This document shows positions 1 through 9,605 of a stretch of 64,000 nucleotides of DNA, piece by piece; positions within the stretch are counted from its first letter, which is position 1; each line of letters starts with the position of its first letter. The stretch is from Caulobacter sp. (GTDB lineage Bacteria > Pseudomonadota > Alphaproteobacteria > Caulobacterales > Caulobacteraceae). The stretch spans positions 89,265 to 153,264 of the forward strand of contig JAUXMY010000031.1 in assembly GCA_030683005.1 (NCBI GenBank), read 5' to 3'. A program made the translations under genes and the position numbers. Under the pieces are notes generated by a model, which was not told the origin of the DNA, made no database searches, and saw only the letters and a program-made list of their open reading frames with translations.

Positions 1-1
1 C

Positions 2-1777
2 GCGGCCCAGACGGTCACGGCCTACAAGTCGGCCTCCTACCAGGAAGTCGACTACACCCGCATCGTCGGCGGCTTGCGCGGCACGCTCGACGTCCTCGGC
101 GGCTGGGACTGGGACATCTACGGCCAATGGTCGAAGTCGGACGCCACCTACAACAACGGCGATCGCATCTACCTCGATCGCATGCTGGCGACCAACAGCC
201 CGAACGTCACCTGCACCAACACCCCGCTCGGCGGCAACTTCTCGAACTTCAACTGCGCCGACATCGGTCCTCGCGCCGAGGCCCCGCTGGGCGGCATTCC
301 CTGGGCCTCGGCCCGCATCCTGAACGGCGAATTCACCCAGGCCGAGCGCGACTTCCTCTTCTTCTCCGAAGAGAGCACCACGACCTACGAGCACAAGTAC
401 ATCGAAGGTTCGGTCACCGGTAACCTGTTCACCCTGCCGGCCGGTCCGGTCGGCGCGGCGTTCGGTTTCCAGATCCGTGAAGAAAGCATCGACGATCTGC
501 CCGGCGTCCAGGCGCGCAACCGCAACATGGCGCTGTTCTCGTCGGCCGGTCAGACCAAGGGCACCGACAAGGTGAAGGAAGTCTTCGCCGAATTCAGCGT
601 CCCGGTCGCCAAGGGCCTGCCCGGCATCGAAAGCTTCGATATCAGCCTGTCGGGCCGCTACTCGGACTACGACTCCTACGGCAACAGCAGCACCTACAAG
701 CTCGGCATGAACTGGCAGATCACGCCGTCCTGGCGGATTCGCGCGACCCAGGGTTCCTCGTTCCGCGCCCCGGCGCTGTACGAGCAGTTCCTCGGCGCCC
801 AGACCGGCTACCTCGGTCAAGCCACGGTTGACCCCTGCTACAACTACGGTCTGAACCAAAACAACGCGACGGTTGTCGCCAACTGCCAGTCGCAGGGCAT
901 TCCGGACAACAAGATCGGCGGCTCGAGCGTGGCGATCTTCAGCATCGGCGGCGCCGGCGTCGTCGGTCCGGAAACCGCCATCGCCCGCACCGTCGGCGTG
1001 ATCTGGACCCCCAGCTTCATCGACCTGTCGGTGGCCGTGGACTACTTCGAGTTCGACGTTGAGGACGAAGTCCGCCAGTTCGGCGCGGCCAACATCCTGA
1101 ACCAGTGCTACCGTTCGACCGACTTCCCGAACAACCCGTACTGCACCCTGTTCACGCGTGACGCGGTCACCTTCGACCTGCTCACCGTCAACAACGCCTA
1201 TGTGAACGTCGCCGAGCAGGTGAACCGCGGCATCGACCTGACGACCCGCTACCGTCATGAGTTCGACTTCGGCACCCTGACGATCGACACCCAGTTCACC
1301 TGGCAGCTGCAGGACACCACCAAGCTCCTGGCCACGGCCGGCGAGATTGATGACAACGGCAGCACGACCGAGCCGGACTTCACCGGCCAGATCAACACGC
1401 GCTTCGACCGTGGCGACTGGACGTTCTTCTGGGGCGTCGACCTTATCGGCAAGGCGTCGGACACCGAACTCTTCGGCGGCGACGTGTTCACCAGCGCCCG
1501 CTACGCCGACATCCCGGGCGGCAACCTGGGCACCAACTGCGCCGTGACCCCGAACTACTGCGTCTACTACAAGCAGTACACCGAGTTCATGGCCTACCAT
1601 GACGTGTCGGTTCGCCGCCGCATGGATGACTGGACCTTCGCGGCCGGCATCCAGAACGTGTTCGACGAGCGTCCCCCGGCTCAATCGGCCGGCCAGTTCA
1701 AGATCGGCACCGCCGCTCTGAACCTCTACGACATGGTCGGTCGCCGCGGCTTCGTCAGCGTCACCAAGCGCTGGTAG
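2..1777 (+). CDS. TonB-dependent receptor, C-terminal part (5' end outside window)
   Basis: Frame open from base 2 to TAG at 1777; beta-barrel features (ITPSWRIRATQGSSFRAPALYEQF, DLSVAVDYFEFDVEDEV, AAGIQNVFDERPP, terminal aromatic residue RW). Confidence 0.93.
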   Translation, partial: AAQTVTAYKSASYQEVDYTRIVGGLRGTLDVLGGWDWDIYGQWSKSDATYNNGDRIYLDRMLATNSPNVTCTNTPLGGNFSNFNCADIGPRAEAPLGGIPWASARILNGEFTQAERDFLFFSEESTTTYEHKYIEGSVTGNLFTLPAGPVGAAFGFQIREESIDDLPGVQARNRNMALFSSAGQTKGTDKVKEVFAEFSVPVAKGLPGIESFDISLSGRYSDYDSYGNSSTYKLGMNWQITPSWRIRATQGSSFRAPALYEQFLGAQTGYLGQATVDPCYNYGLNQNNATVVANCQSQGIPDNKIGGSSVAIFSIGGAGVVGPETAIARTVGVIWTPSFIDLSVAVDYFEFDVEDEVRQFGAANILNQCYRSTDFPNNPYCTLFTRDAVTFDLLTVNNAYVNVAEQVNRGIDLTTRYRHEFDFGTLTIDTQFTWQLQDTTKLLATAGEIDDNGSTTEPDFTGQINTRFDRGDWTFFWGVDLIGKASDTELFGGDVFTSARYADIPGGNLGTNCAVTPNYCVYYKQYTEFMAYHDVSVRRRMDDWTFAAGIQNVFDERPPAQSAGQFKIGTAALNLYDMVGRRGFVSVTKRW

Positions 1778-1806
1778 GCGTCGGGTCCAACCCGGACTTT
1801 TCAAGG

Positions 1807-1841
1807 AACGCGGCGGGGGCAACCCCGCCGCGTTTTCTTTT
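1807..1841 (+). terminator. Rho-independent terminator of TonB-dependent receptor
   Basis: 12-bp perfect stem AACGCGGCGGGG-gcaa-CCCCGCCGCGTT followed by TTCTTTT. Confidence 0.9.
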
Positions 1842-1884
1842 GGGGGATGGCGGAGCAGTCCAGCCGGTGTCCGGACGGCGCGGT

Positions 1885-1992
1885 CGTGCGTGCTTCGACA
1901 CGCGCCGGTGGCGCGCTCGGCATGACGGGGGTGGGTAGCCTTCTGGCCCCTCATCCTGGGCAACCGAGAAGCGGCGTGTCGAAGGACGCACG
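1885..1992. repeat. Dispersed inverted-repeat element, copy 1
   Basis: Left arm CGTGCGTGCTTCGACACG (1885-1902) pairs with right arm CGTGTCGAAGGACGCACG (1975-1992), one mismatch; same arms recur at 37269-37376. Confidence 0.85.
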
Positions 1993-2022
1993 GCTCTATG
2001 CCCCGTGTCCGTGCGAGACTCT

Positions 2023-2320
2023 GAAGACCTATACTCCCGGGACAAGGCGGGACATTCGGCCCCTCGCGAGACAACGGCGCCGTTCCGCCGGCCCGGATCC
2101 GATCCACCCTCCGACGCCCGGGCTCATACTCCCGGCATGAGACGCCGTGATCATCGCGCCAATCCCCGGCTGGCCGCCGCCGCAGCCCGCCCCCGGCCCG
2201 GCCGCGCCCCGCAGTCTGCGGACCTGACCGCGCCCTCTGGCGTGTCGCTTTCCCCCCATCTTCCACGGGGGCCCGTCGCCGGCGATGCCGCCGAGGGGCG
2301 CCAGAAGACAGTGAGGACAA
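2023..2320. repeat. ~295-bp dispersed non-coding element, copy A
   Basis: Begins GAAGACCTATACTCCCGGGACAA and ends GAAGACAGTGAGGACAA; equivalent end blocks at nearly identical spacing at 49000-49292. Confidence 0.55.
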
Positions 2321-2352
2321 TCCTGCGGTCTCCGCCGGACGCGCGGCGCAGG

Positions 2353-2385
2353 AAAAAGGCCCCGGCGATTGCGCGCCGGGGCCTT
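2353..2385 (-). terminator. Rho-independent terminator of sppA
   Basis: AAGGCCCCGGCG-attgcg-CGCCGGGGCCTT stem; A-tract on the + strand gives a T-tract in the minus-strand transcript. Confidence 0.85.
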
Positions 2386-2409
2386 CGTCGTCGGGGTCTG
2401 ATGACCGGG

Positions 2410-4203
2410 CTACCGCACCGGCGTCGGCGCCAGCACCGTGGCTCCCCGCTCGCGCAGGCGGGCGGTGGCCATCTCGTCCAGGATCGCCTCGGCGCGCGGA
2501 TCGCCCATTACCCAGCCGGCGGCGGCGAGGGTGCGCAGCGAGGTCGAGCTGACGCCGAACAGCTTCTCGAACGCCTCGAACGGCGAACCGGCGCCGCCGA
2601 TGTGCTTGATGCGCACCTCGCCCTTCAGGTTGGCCAGGGCCTTGGCCCGGTCGATGGCGTCGTAGTAGCCGCCGATCTGGTCGACCAGCTTGAGCTGGCG
2701 GGCCTGCACGCCGGTCCAGACGCGGCCCTTGGCCAGTTCGCGAACCTGGTCGGCCGGGATCTTGCGACCTTCCGACACCCGCTTCACGAAGCCCTCGTAG
2801 ATGCGGTCCATCCAGCCGCCGAACGCCGCCCGCTGGGCGGGCGTGAACGTCTCGCCGGTCCCGAAGGCGCTGGCGTAGTCGCCGCCGACCCCGGACTGGC
2901 GCACGTCGACGCCGAACCGTCCCAGCGCGTCGCCCAGAACGAACTTGCCGCCGTAGACGCCGATCGAGCCGGTCAGGGTGGTGGGCTGGGCGACGATGGC
3001 GCTGGCGTCGGACGAGATCCAGTAGCCGCCGGAGGCCGCGTAGGTGCCCATGCTGACCACGACCGGCTTGCCGGCCTTCTTGGCGGCGCGCACAGCGCTG
3101 AGAATCTGCTCGGACGCGGTGTCCGAACCGCCGGGCGAGGAGACGCGGAAGACGATGGCCTTCACGTCCTTGTCCTCGATCGCCTTGTAGAAGGCGTTGG
3201 CCACGTCGTCGGACCAGACGGTTTCGTCGCCGCTGAACAGGTTACCGCCGCCGCTCGTCCCGGTCATGATAGGCCCCTCGGCGCCGATCACCGCGATGGC
3301 GGGCTTGCCGCCCAGGGCCGACGCGGTCTTTGCCTGGCGGCGCACGGTCGACATATAGTCGTCGAAGTCGATCAGCCGGGCCTTCTTGCCGGCCTTGGCC
3401 AGCAGCGCGTCGGAGGTCTCGCGCACCTGGGCGACGCCGTCGATCAGGCCCTTGGCCTTGGCGTCCTCGGCCGAGTAGGGGCCGGCCTCGAAGGCGCGGG
3501 CGAACGCGATCGGCTCCTTCTTGCGGTCAATGGCCGCGGTCAGGACGGCCGTCCGGTAGATGGAGGTCATCCACGACAGCTCCGCCTCCTTGTGGGCGGG
3601 GGTGTAGTTGTCGAACAGGTACGGATTGACCGCGTTCTTGTACTCGCGACGCTGCTCGAATTCGGCCTTCACGCCGTACTTGTCGAACAGCCGCTTGAAG
3701 AACATGTTCTCGACCGCGAAGCCGGTGGCCTGGAAGGCGCTGTCGGGCTGCATCCACAGCTGGTCGGTCGCCGCGCCGAGCATGTAGGTCGAGGAGACCA
3801 CGCCGGACGGGTAGAGGCCCTGGCTGTGCGCCCAGATCGGCTTGCCGGCCTGACGGAAGCGCAGGAAGGCCTGGCGCAGCTCGTCCGCCGCCGCCGGGGC
3901 CATGCCGCCCTCGGGGAGGCGCACGAAGACGCCCTTCACCTTGTCATCCGCCTGGGCGTGCTTCAGCGTCTCGATGACCGAGATCACCGACATGCCCGAT
4001 CCGCCGAACATGGCGAACGGGTTCTGCGGGTCCTGGTCGGTCAGACCGTCGCGCAGGTCGAGCTGCAGGACGGCGACCGACGGGGTCGTGTCCTTGGGTT
4101 GGGCGCTCGCCACGATCGACATGATCAGGATGAACGGCACGACTACGAAAAACACCAGCAGACCGGCGAGCACACCGGCCATGGTGAGGAAAAACTGCTT
4201 CAT
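2410..4203 (-). CDS. sppA: Signal peptide peptidase SppA, 67K type
   Basis: 597 aa; N-terminal TM (MKQFFLTMAGVLAGLLVFFVVVPFILIMSIV), two ClpP/crotonase-like halves, SSPGGSDTASEQI and SMGTYAASGGYWISSDASAIVAQPTTLTGSIGV catalytic region. Confidence 0.95.
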   Translation of the reverse strand: MKQFFLTMAGVLAGLLVFFVVVPFILIMSIVASAQPKDTTPSVAVLQLDLRDGLTDQDPQNPFAMFGGSGMSVISVIETLKHAQADDKVKGVFVRLPEGGMAPAAADELRQAFLRFRQAGKPIWAHSQGLYPSGVVSSTYMLGAATDQLWMQPDSAFQATGFAVENMFFKRLFDKYGVKAEFEQRREYKNAVNPYLFDNYTPAHKEAELSWMTSIYRTAVLTAAIDRKKEPIAFARAFEAGPYSAEDAKAKGLIDGVAQVRETSDALLAKAGKKARLIDFDDYMSTVRRQAKTASALGGKPAIAVIGAEGPIMTGTSGGGNLFSGDETVWSDDVANAFYKAIEDKDVKAIVFRVSSPGGSDTASEQILSAVRAAKKAGKPVVVSMGTYAASGGYWISSDASAIVAQPTTLTGSIGVYGGKFVLGDALGRFGVDVRQSGVGGDYASAFGTGETFTPAQRAAFGGWMDRIYEGFVKRVSEGRKIPADQVRELAKGRVWTGVQARQLKLVDQIGGYYDAIDRAKALANLKGEVRIKHIGGAGSPFEAFEKLFGVSSTSLRTLAAAGWVMGDPRAEAILDEMATARLRERGATVLAPTPVR

Positions 4204-4391
4204 CGGGCACCCGAGGTGAAAGTCGCGCTCACGCTACAGGGTGGCGCGCTGCGGTCAAATGAACACGCGGCAACACTGCCGATTGTTTCGTTGTGGTGTT
4301 GGGCTTTTTGCCTGGCCGGAGCCGGGGGAGGTCCCTCGGGAGCGCGTGTTTGGCACGCGCTCCGAAGGATCTGGTCGGGGACCAGAAGAAT

Positions 4392-4468
4392 TGGTCGGAG
4401 TGAGAGGATTCGAACCTCCGACCCCCGCGTCCCGAACACGGTGCTCTACCAGGCTGAGCTACACTCCG
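4392..4468 (-). tRNA. tRNA-Pro (anticodon CGG)
   Basis: Cloverleaf with acceptor CGGAGTG/CACTCCG, anticodon loop TTCGGGA, GGTTCGAATCC T-arm, encoded CCA. Confidence 0.95.
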
Positions 4469-4613
4469 ACTTGAGGAGGGGGCTTATAGAGGGGAGTCGG
4501 CGAACCCGCAAGCGAAGTAAAATCAGTCTTCAAACCGCGTTGCATAGCGCCGTCGCCTGCGCTATCTCACCCGCCTCTCGCGACCCGGTTCGTCCGGGCT
4601 CCGCCGTTCCTGC

Positions 4614-4687
4614 TGGGGAATGGTGTAATGGTAACACTGCGGTTTTTGGTACCGTCATTCTAGGTTCGAGTCCTAGTTCCCCAGCCA
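4614..4687 (+). tRNA. tRNA-Gln (anticodon TTG)
   Basis: TGGGGAATGGTGTAATGGTAACACTGCGGTTTTTGGTACCG...GGTTCGAGTCC...TTCCCCAGCCA; acceptor stem pairs, loop TTTTGGT. Confidence 0.95.
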
Positions 4688-4812
4688 GTTCTCTCCATCC
4701 ATCATGATCGTCCGACGCGGCGCTCGCGCGGCCGCTCCCGCCCATTTGCCCCGCGTGGCCCATTGCGGGTAGGGTCTGCCGGTTCGCTGCGACGAACGGT
4801 CGGGGATATGGT

Positions 4813-7338
4813 GTGTCGGGCTCGAAGCGTTTCTTTCTCGTACCGATCCTGCTGATCGTCGCCATCGCGGGGCTGACCGCCTACACGGCCTTCAGCCATC
4901 TCGTGGACCTGCGGCGCGGCCAGCAGGATCTGGCCCGCACCCACGAGGTGCTGGAGACCGCCCAGGGCCTGTTCTCCAGTCTGCAGGACGCCGAGACGGG
5001 GCAACGCGGCTTTCTGATCGCCGGCGAGGATGCCTATCTCGACCCCTGGCGGTCGGCGAATCTGCGCATTCCCGGCCAGATCTCACGGCTTCGCCAACTG
5101 GTCGCCGACAATTCCGCGCAGATAGAGCGCGTCGGTCAGCTTCAGGCCGCGGCCTCCCTGCGTATGGCGACCCTTGAGCAGAACCTGGAGCGCGCCCGCC
5201 GCGGCGACCGCGAAGGTGTCCAGCGCAGCATCGCCACCGGAACCGGCAAGGCGCAGATGGATCGCGTCCGGCAGTTGGTCGCCGAGATCATCAGTGAGGA
5301 ACGTCGGCTGCTCACCCTCCGCCAGGCGACGGCCGAGCGCAACGAGCGCCGCAGCCTCTACCTGTCCCTCGGGCTGGGCGGGGCCGGTCTGCTCATCCTG
5401 GCCTTCACCTTCGTGGTCATGGGCCGCTCGAACCGGGAGCTTCGCCAGGCCCTGGCTCGCCGGGACGCCGCCGAGGAAGCGCGGCGGGACGCCGGCAAGC
5501 TGGTTCGGACGGTGTTCGAGAACGTACCCGACTATCTCTATACCTTCGATGTCACGCCGGACCGCCGCTATCTGATCGGCGACTTCAACCCGGCGCTGGC
5601 GCGGCTGCTGGGCGGCGACATGGCGCCGTACCGAGGGCGCGACATCATGGAAGCCTTTCCGGTCATGGGCGGCCGCTTCAAGGCCCTCTATGACCAGGCC
5701 GTCGAGGCGGGCAAGGCGATCACCGTGCGTGATACGGCCGACGTTCCGGGCGTGGGCTCGATCACCTGGGAGTCCACCCTGGCGCCGGTGTTCGACGCCG
5801 CAGGGCGGCCGGTGCGCATCGTCGGCTCGTCCCGCGACATCACAGAACGCGAACGGGCCGAGGAGGCGGCGCGGCGTTCGCAGCGCATGGAGGCCGTCGG
5901 CCAGCTGACCGGGGGCGTCGCCCACGACTTCAACAACCTGCTGCAGGTTATCCGCGCCAACCTCGAGATGATCGAGCGCGGCATCAAGGACGCGCGCACC
6001 CGGGCGCGGCTGCAGAACGCCATCCACGCCGCCGACCGGGCGGCCGACCTGACCCGCCAGCTGCTCGCCTTCGCCCGCCGCCAGCCGCTGGAGCCGGTGG
6101 TGGTCAACCCGGGCCGTCTGGTCAGCAACATGGCCGAACTGCTGCGCCGGACCCTGGGCGAGGGGATCGAGGTCGAGACGGTATTGGCCGGCGGCCTGTG
6201 GAACACCATCGCCGATCCGGCCCAGATCGAGAGCGCGCTGCTCAATCTGGCGATCAACGCGCGCGACGCGATGCCCGAGGGGGGGCGATTGACCGTCGAG
6301 CTGGCCAACGCGGCGTTGGACGACCGCTACGCCGCCCGCGACGCCGATATCACGCCGGGCCAGTACGTGATGCTGGCGGTGTCCGACACCGGCCAGGGCA
6401 TGTCGCGCGAGACTGTCGCCCGCGTGTTCGAGCCCTTCTTCACCACCAAGGCCGAGGGCAAGGGCACCGGGCTGGGCCTCTCGATGGTCTACGGCTTCGT
6501 GAAGCAGTCCAAGGGCCACATCCAGATCTACAGCGAACTGGGCCAGGGCACGACGGTGAAGATCTATCTGCCGCGTACGCGCAAGGCCGAGCCCGGGCCC
6601 GCGCAGACGGAGGTTCTCGCCGGTGGATGCGGCCAGTCCATCCTGGTGGTCGAGGACGAGGAAGCGGTCCGGGAGGCGGCCTGCGCCATGCTGGCCGACC
6701 TCGGCTACCACTGCCGCCAGGCGGACGGGCCGGAAGCGGCGCTGAATATTCTTGAGGACGGCGAACCGGTCGACCTGCTGTTCACCGACGTCATCATGCC
6801 CGGCGCGATGAAGACGCCCGCCTTCGTCAAGCGGGCGCTAGAGCTGCGGCCGACGATGGTGGTGCTCTACACCTCCGGCTACACGGAGAACGCCATCGTC
6901 CACCACGGCCGCCTCGACCAGGGCGTGTCGCTGCTGTCCAAGCCCTACACCAAGGCCGATCTGGCGCGGAAGGTGGCAGCAAGCCTGCTGGCCGGTCGCG
7001 AGACGGTGCTGCTGGTCGAGGACGACGCCCTGGTGCGCGGCGCCGCGGTGGAGATGCTGGCTGAGCTGGGCTTCGCGGTGCTGGAGGCCGGCGACGGTCC
7101 GGCCGCCTTGTCCATGCTGGAGTCCGGCGCCCGGATCGATGTGCTGTTCACCGACATTGGCCTGCCCGGCCTGCGCGGCGACGACGTGGCGCGCAGGGCC
7201 CGCGCCCTGCGGCCCGACCTGCGCATCGTGCTGGCCAGCGGCTACAATGATCGGGAGGCCGTCGAGGGCATGGACGATGTCCAGACCCTCGACAAGCCCT
7301 ACGACTCGACCGCGCTGGCGCGGGTGTTGGGGCGGTAG
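4813..7338 (+). CDS. Hybrid sensor histidine kinase: CHASE3 sensor, PAS, HisKA, HATPase_c and two C-terminal receiver domains
   Basis: 841 aa; CHASE3 (ETGQRGFLIAGEDAYLDPW), H-box GGVAHDFNNLLQVI, NLAINARDAMPEGG, GKGTGLGLSMVYGF, receivers VVEDEEAVREA...LLFTDVIMPG and LVEDDALVRGA...VLFTDIGLPG. Start codon GTG. Confidence 0.93.
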   Translation: MSGSKRFFLVPILLIVAIAGLTAYTAFSHLVDLRRGQQDLARTHEVLETAQGLFSSLQDAETGQRGFLIAGEDAYLDPWRSANLRIPGQISRLRQLVADNSAQIERVGQLQAAASLRMATLEQNLERARRGDREGVQRSIATGTGKAQMDRVRQLVAEIISEERRLLTLRQATAERNERRSLYLSLGLGGAGLLILAFTFVVMGRSNRELRQALARRDAAEEARRDAGKLVRTVFENVPDYLYTFDVTPDRRYLIGDFNPALARLLGGDMAPYRGRDIMEAFPVMGGRFKALYDQAVEAGKAITVRDTADVPGVGSITWESTLAPVFDAAGRPVRIVGSSRDITERERAEEAARRSQRMEAVGQLTGGVAHDFNNLLQVIRANLEMIERGIKDARTRARLQNAIHAADRAADLTRQLLAFARRQPLEPVVVNPGRLVSNMAELLRRTLGEGIEVETVLAGGLWNTIADPAQIESALLNLAINARDAMPEGGRLTVELANAALDDRYAARDADITPGQYVMLAVSDTGQGMSRETVARVFEPFFTTKAEGKGTGLGLSMVYGFVKQSKGHIQIYSELGQGTTVKIYLPRTRKAEPGPAQTEVLAGGCGQSILVVEDEEAVREAACAMLADLGYHCRQADGPEAALNILEDGEPVDLLFTDVIMPGAMKTPAFVKRALELRPTMVVLYTSGYTENAIVHHGRLDQGVSLLSKPYTKADLARKVAASLLAGRETVLLVEDDALVRGAAVEMLAELGFAVLEAGDGPAALSMLESGARIDVLFTDIGLPGLRGDDVARRARALRPDLRIVLASGYNDREAVEGMDDVQTLDKPYDSTALARVLGR

Positions 7339-8658
7339 CTACCCGATCTTCAACCGCACGAAGGCCATGCCGCCGCCGGGATCGCCATAGCTCGGCGACA
7401 GCGGTGAGGGGATGTCGAAGCCGTTGACCAGCACGCCGACGCCCAGCTTCATGTTCTCCGACAGCCGCCAGTCGTGGATCGCCCCGACCGACAGCTTGCG
7501 CACCGTGTAGACGGGCCCATGACCGCCGCCGGGCGTGAGTTCGTCGGTGTCGATCTGCTCGGCCCGGGTGAAAACCGTCCAGCGGTCGTCCGGCTGCCAG
7601 GCGGCCTCGACCAGCCAGGCGTCCAGCTCGAGATTGTCGGGCTTCTTCTCCTTGCGGGCCCAGGCGAAGGTCGCGGAGACCAGACCGGACGAGCCGATCT
7701 TGCGGGCGTAGAGCGCGCTCAGCGAGACGCGTTCCTCGTCATGATGCGGCTCCAGCGCCTCGGGACTGACGATGTCGGCCCAGCTGGCCTGCAGCGCCCA
7801 GTTCTCGGTCGGGTTGAAGCTCAGACGGACGCTGCGGGAATCCAGCTCGCCGGTCTCGATGTCCCAGCGCTTCTCGTCGGGCTCGCGACCCCGGAAGGCG
7901 GAGGCTTCGACCTTCCAGCGGCCGGAGACATAGCCCGCCGTGACCACGCCGAAGGTGATGTGGGTGCTGTCCAGCCAATGGTGGGTGATCGGCGCCTCGG
8001 GACTGTCGATCGCGGCCGGGCGGTGCATGAAGGCGGGCGGACCGAAGGCCGGTTCGCCGGGCAGGCCGCCGTAGACAAAGACGCTGCGCCCCTCGCCCAG
8101 CGGCAGGCTGTAGCTGGCGGCCAGTTCCATGAACAGGTCGTGCGGGTGCTGGCGGTCGACCAGCGCGTCGACGCCGTTGGCGGTCTCACCGGCGGCCAGC
8201 AGCAGCGGGTAGCCCTCCTCGCCCATCAGAGGGTCGGGGCTGATCATGCCGCGCAGCTGCAGTGTGCCCGGACCGAGGTCCCGGCTGGCCGTGGCCATTA
8301 TCATGCCGGCCAGGAAGGCCTTGTCGTCGCCGCGCGGCCCGTCCTGGCTGACGTAGACGCCGTTGATCAGGGCGTGGCCCATCACCATCCAGCCGTCGAC
8401 CATGACATGCAGGCCGCCGTGCGGGGCCGCCTGCGGTTGCCAGCTGGTGCCGCTGGCGTCGCGGCTCATCGGGTAGGCGCCGAGCGGACTGGTCATGCCG
8501 TGGTCGTCCATGGCCATGGACTCCCCGGCGGGAGCGGCCTCGGCGGGCGGGGTCATGTCGTGGTGGTCGTGGTCCTGCGCGAAGGCGGGACCGGCGAGCG
8601 CGAGGCTCGCGGCGAAGGTTGCGGACGCCAGCAGGCGCGCGCGGGTGCTGGAGGTCAT
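7339..8658 (-). CDS. Secreted/outer-membrane protein with His/Met-rich N-terminus, putative metal (copper) related
   Basis: 439 aa, signal peptide, AQDHDHHDMTPP...MAMDDHGMTSP, beta-barrel-like C-terminal half. Confidence 0.7.
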   Translation of the reverse strand: MTSSTRARLLASATFAASLALAGPAFAQDHDHHDMTPPAEAAPAGESMAMDDHGMTSPLGAYPMSRDASGTSWQPQAAPHGGLHVMVDGWMVMGHALINGVYVSQDGPRGDDKAFLAGMIMATASRDLGPGTLQLRGMISPDPLMGEEGYPLLLAAGETANGVDALVDRQHPHDLFMELAASYSLPLGEGRSVFVYGGLPGEPAFGPPAFMHRPAAIDSPEAPITHHWLDSTHITFGVVTAGYVSGRWKVEASAFRGREPDEKRWDIETGELDSRSVRLSFNPTENWALQASWADIVSPEALEPHHDEERVSLSALYARKIGSSGLVSATFAWARKEKKPDNLELDAWLVEAAWQPDDRWTVFTRAEQIDTDELTPGGGHGPVYTVRKLSVGAIHDWRLSENMKLGVGVLVNGFDIPSPLSPSYGDPGGGMAFVRLKIG

Positions 8659-8703
8659 GTGACCCTCCTCATCTGAGGTCGAAAGGATAACGGGTTTCGG
8701 ACG

Positions 8704-9009
8704 TCAGACGCTGGAGCGCGGCGGATGGGGATCAGGCGCGGTGAGCCGGCCCTCGATAGCGGGCTGGACGATGGTGTAGTCCGTCGGCTCGGCGGCGGCC
8801 ACGGCCAGGATCGTCGCTGTCTCGCAAGGCGCGGGCATGCAGCCGACACAGCAGTTTACGGCCAACTGGGCCGACGTCTGTTCGTCCGGGCTGGCCGGCG
8901 CTTCATGACAGGGCGGTTCGGCGGCAGGCATCGGCATGGCGCGCGCCGTCCCGCCGACGGCGATGGTCGCCGCGATCAGGATCAGGAGAAGCGTACGCAG
9001 GGCCTGCAT
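8704..9009 (-). CDS. Small Cys-containing exported protein, putative metal homeostasis
   Basis: 101 aa with signal peptide and PPCHEAP...NCCVGCMPAPC cluster; directly upstream of the His/Met-rich gene on the same strand. Confidence 0.6.
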   Translation of the reverse strand: MQALRTLLLILIAATIAVGGTARAMPMPAAEPPCHEAPASPDEQTSAQLAVNCCVGCMPAPCETATILAVAAAEPTDYTIVQPAIEGRLTAPDPHPPRSSV

Positions 9010-9047
9010 GCACGGAACCTAGGGACGGGGGCCGGCGCGCGCAATGC

Positions 9048-9605
9048 CTACACCCCCGACAGCAAGAGACCCGGTGAGTCCGGCGCCGTCGCCAGGCCGC
9101 CGTTCAGGGCGCGCTGCATCATCACGATATCCCGCCACTCGCCGAACTTGTGGCCGACGCCCGACATCACGCCCCGCATCTCGAATCCGAGCGCGCGGTG
9201 CAGGTTGATCGAGCCGTGGTTGTCCGAGCCGCCGATCACCGCGATCACCTGGCGCAGGCCGAGCGCTTCGCAATCGGCGAGCACGCGCGTCAGCAGGTCG
9301 CGACCGACGCCGCGTCCCTTGAAGCCCGGATGGATGTAGACGCTGTCCTCGACCGTGAAACGGTAGGCCGCGCGCAGCCGGAAGGGCGCGGCATAGGCGA
9401 AGCCCGCCACCGCGCCGTCGACCTCGGCGACCACATAGGGCAGTCCGCGCCCGAGCACCCCTGCCAGCCGCGCCGCCATCTCATCGGCCCCGGGCGGGAC
9501 CTCCTCGAAGGTGCCGACGCCGTGCAGGCAGGCGTCGCCATAGATGGCCGCCAACGCCGCGGCGTCGGCGGCCGTCGCCGGTCTCAGGGTCAGGCCTTCT
9601 CCCAT
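9048..9605 (-). CDS. GNAT N-acetyltransferase (phosphinothricin acetyltransferase-like)
   Basis: From MGEGLTLRPATAADAAALAAIYGDACLHGVGTFEEVPP...VYIHPGFKGRGVGRDLL...SINLHRALGFEMRGVM; upstream part of the ORF-track call is out-of-frame shadow. Confidence 0.88.
   Translation of the reverse strand: MGEGLTLRPATAADAAALAAIYGDACLHGVGTFEEVPPGADEMAARLAGVLGRGLPYVVAEVDGAVAGFAYAAPFRLRAAYRFTVEDSVYIHPGFKGRGVGRDLLTRVLADCEALGLRQVIAVIGGSDNHGSINLHRALGFEMRGVMSGVGHKFGEWRDIVMMQRALNGGLATAPDSPGLLLSGV

Noticed and set aside
4392-4687. tRNA pair as integration hotspot
   Set aside because: No integrase, no duplicated tRNA 3' end and normal core genes on both sides.
2005-4707. 900-aa + strand ORF
   Set aside because: Antisense to sppA and runs through both tRNA genes; low-complexity Arg/Gly/His translation typical of high-GC shadow ORFs.
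5083-6711. 542-aa minus ORF
   Set aside because: Antisense to the clearly coding hybrid histidine kinase.
7474-8676. 400-aa + ORF
   Set aside because: Antisense to the His/Met-rich exported protein; no domain features.
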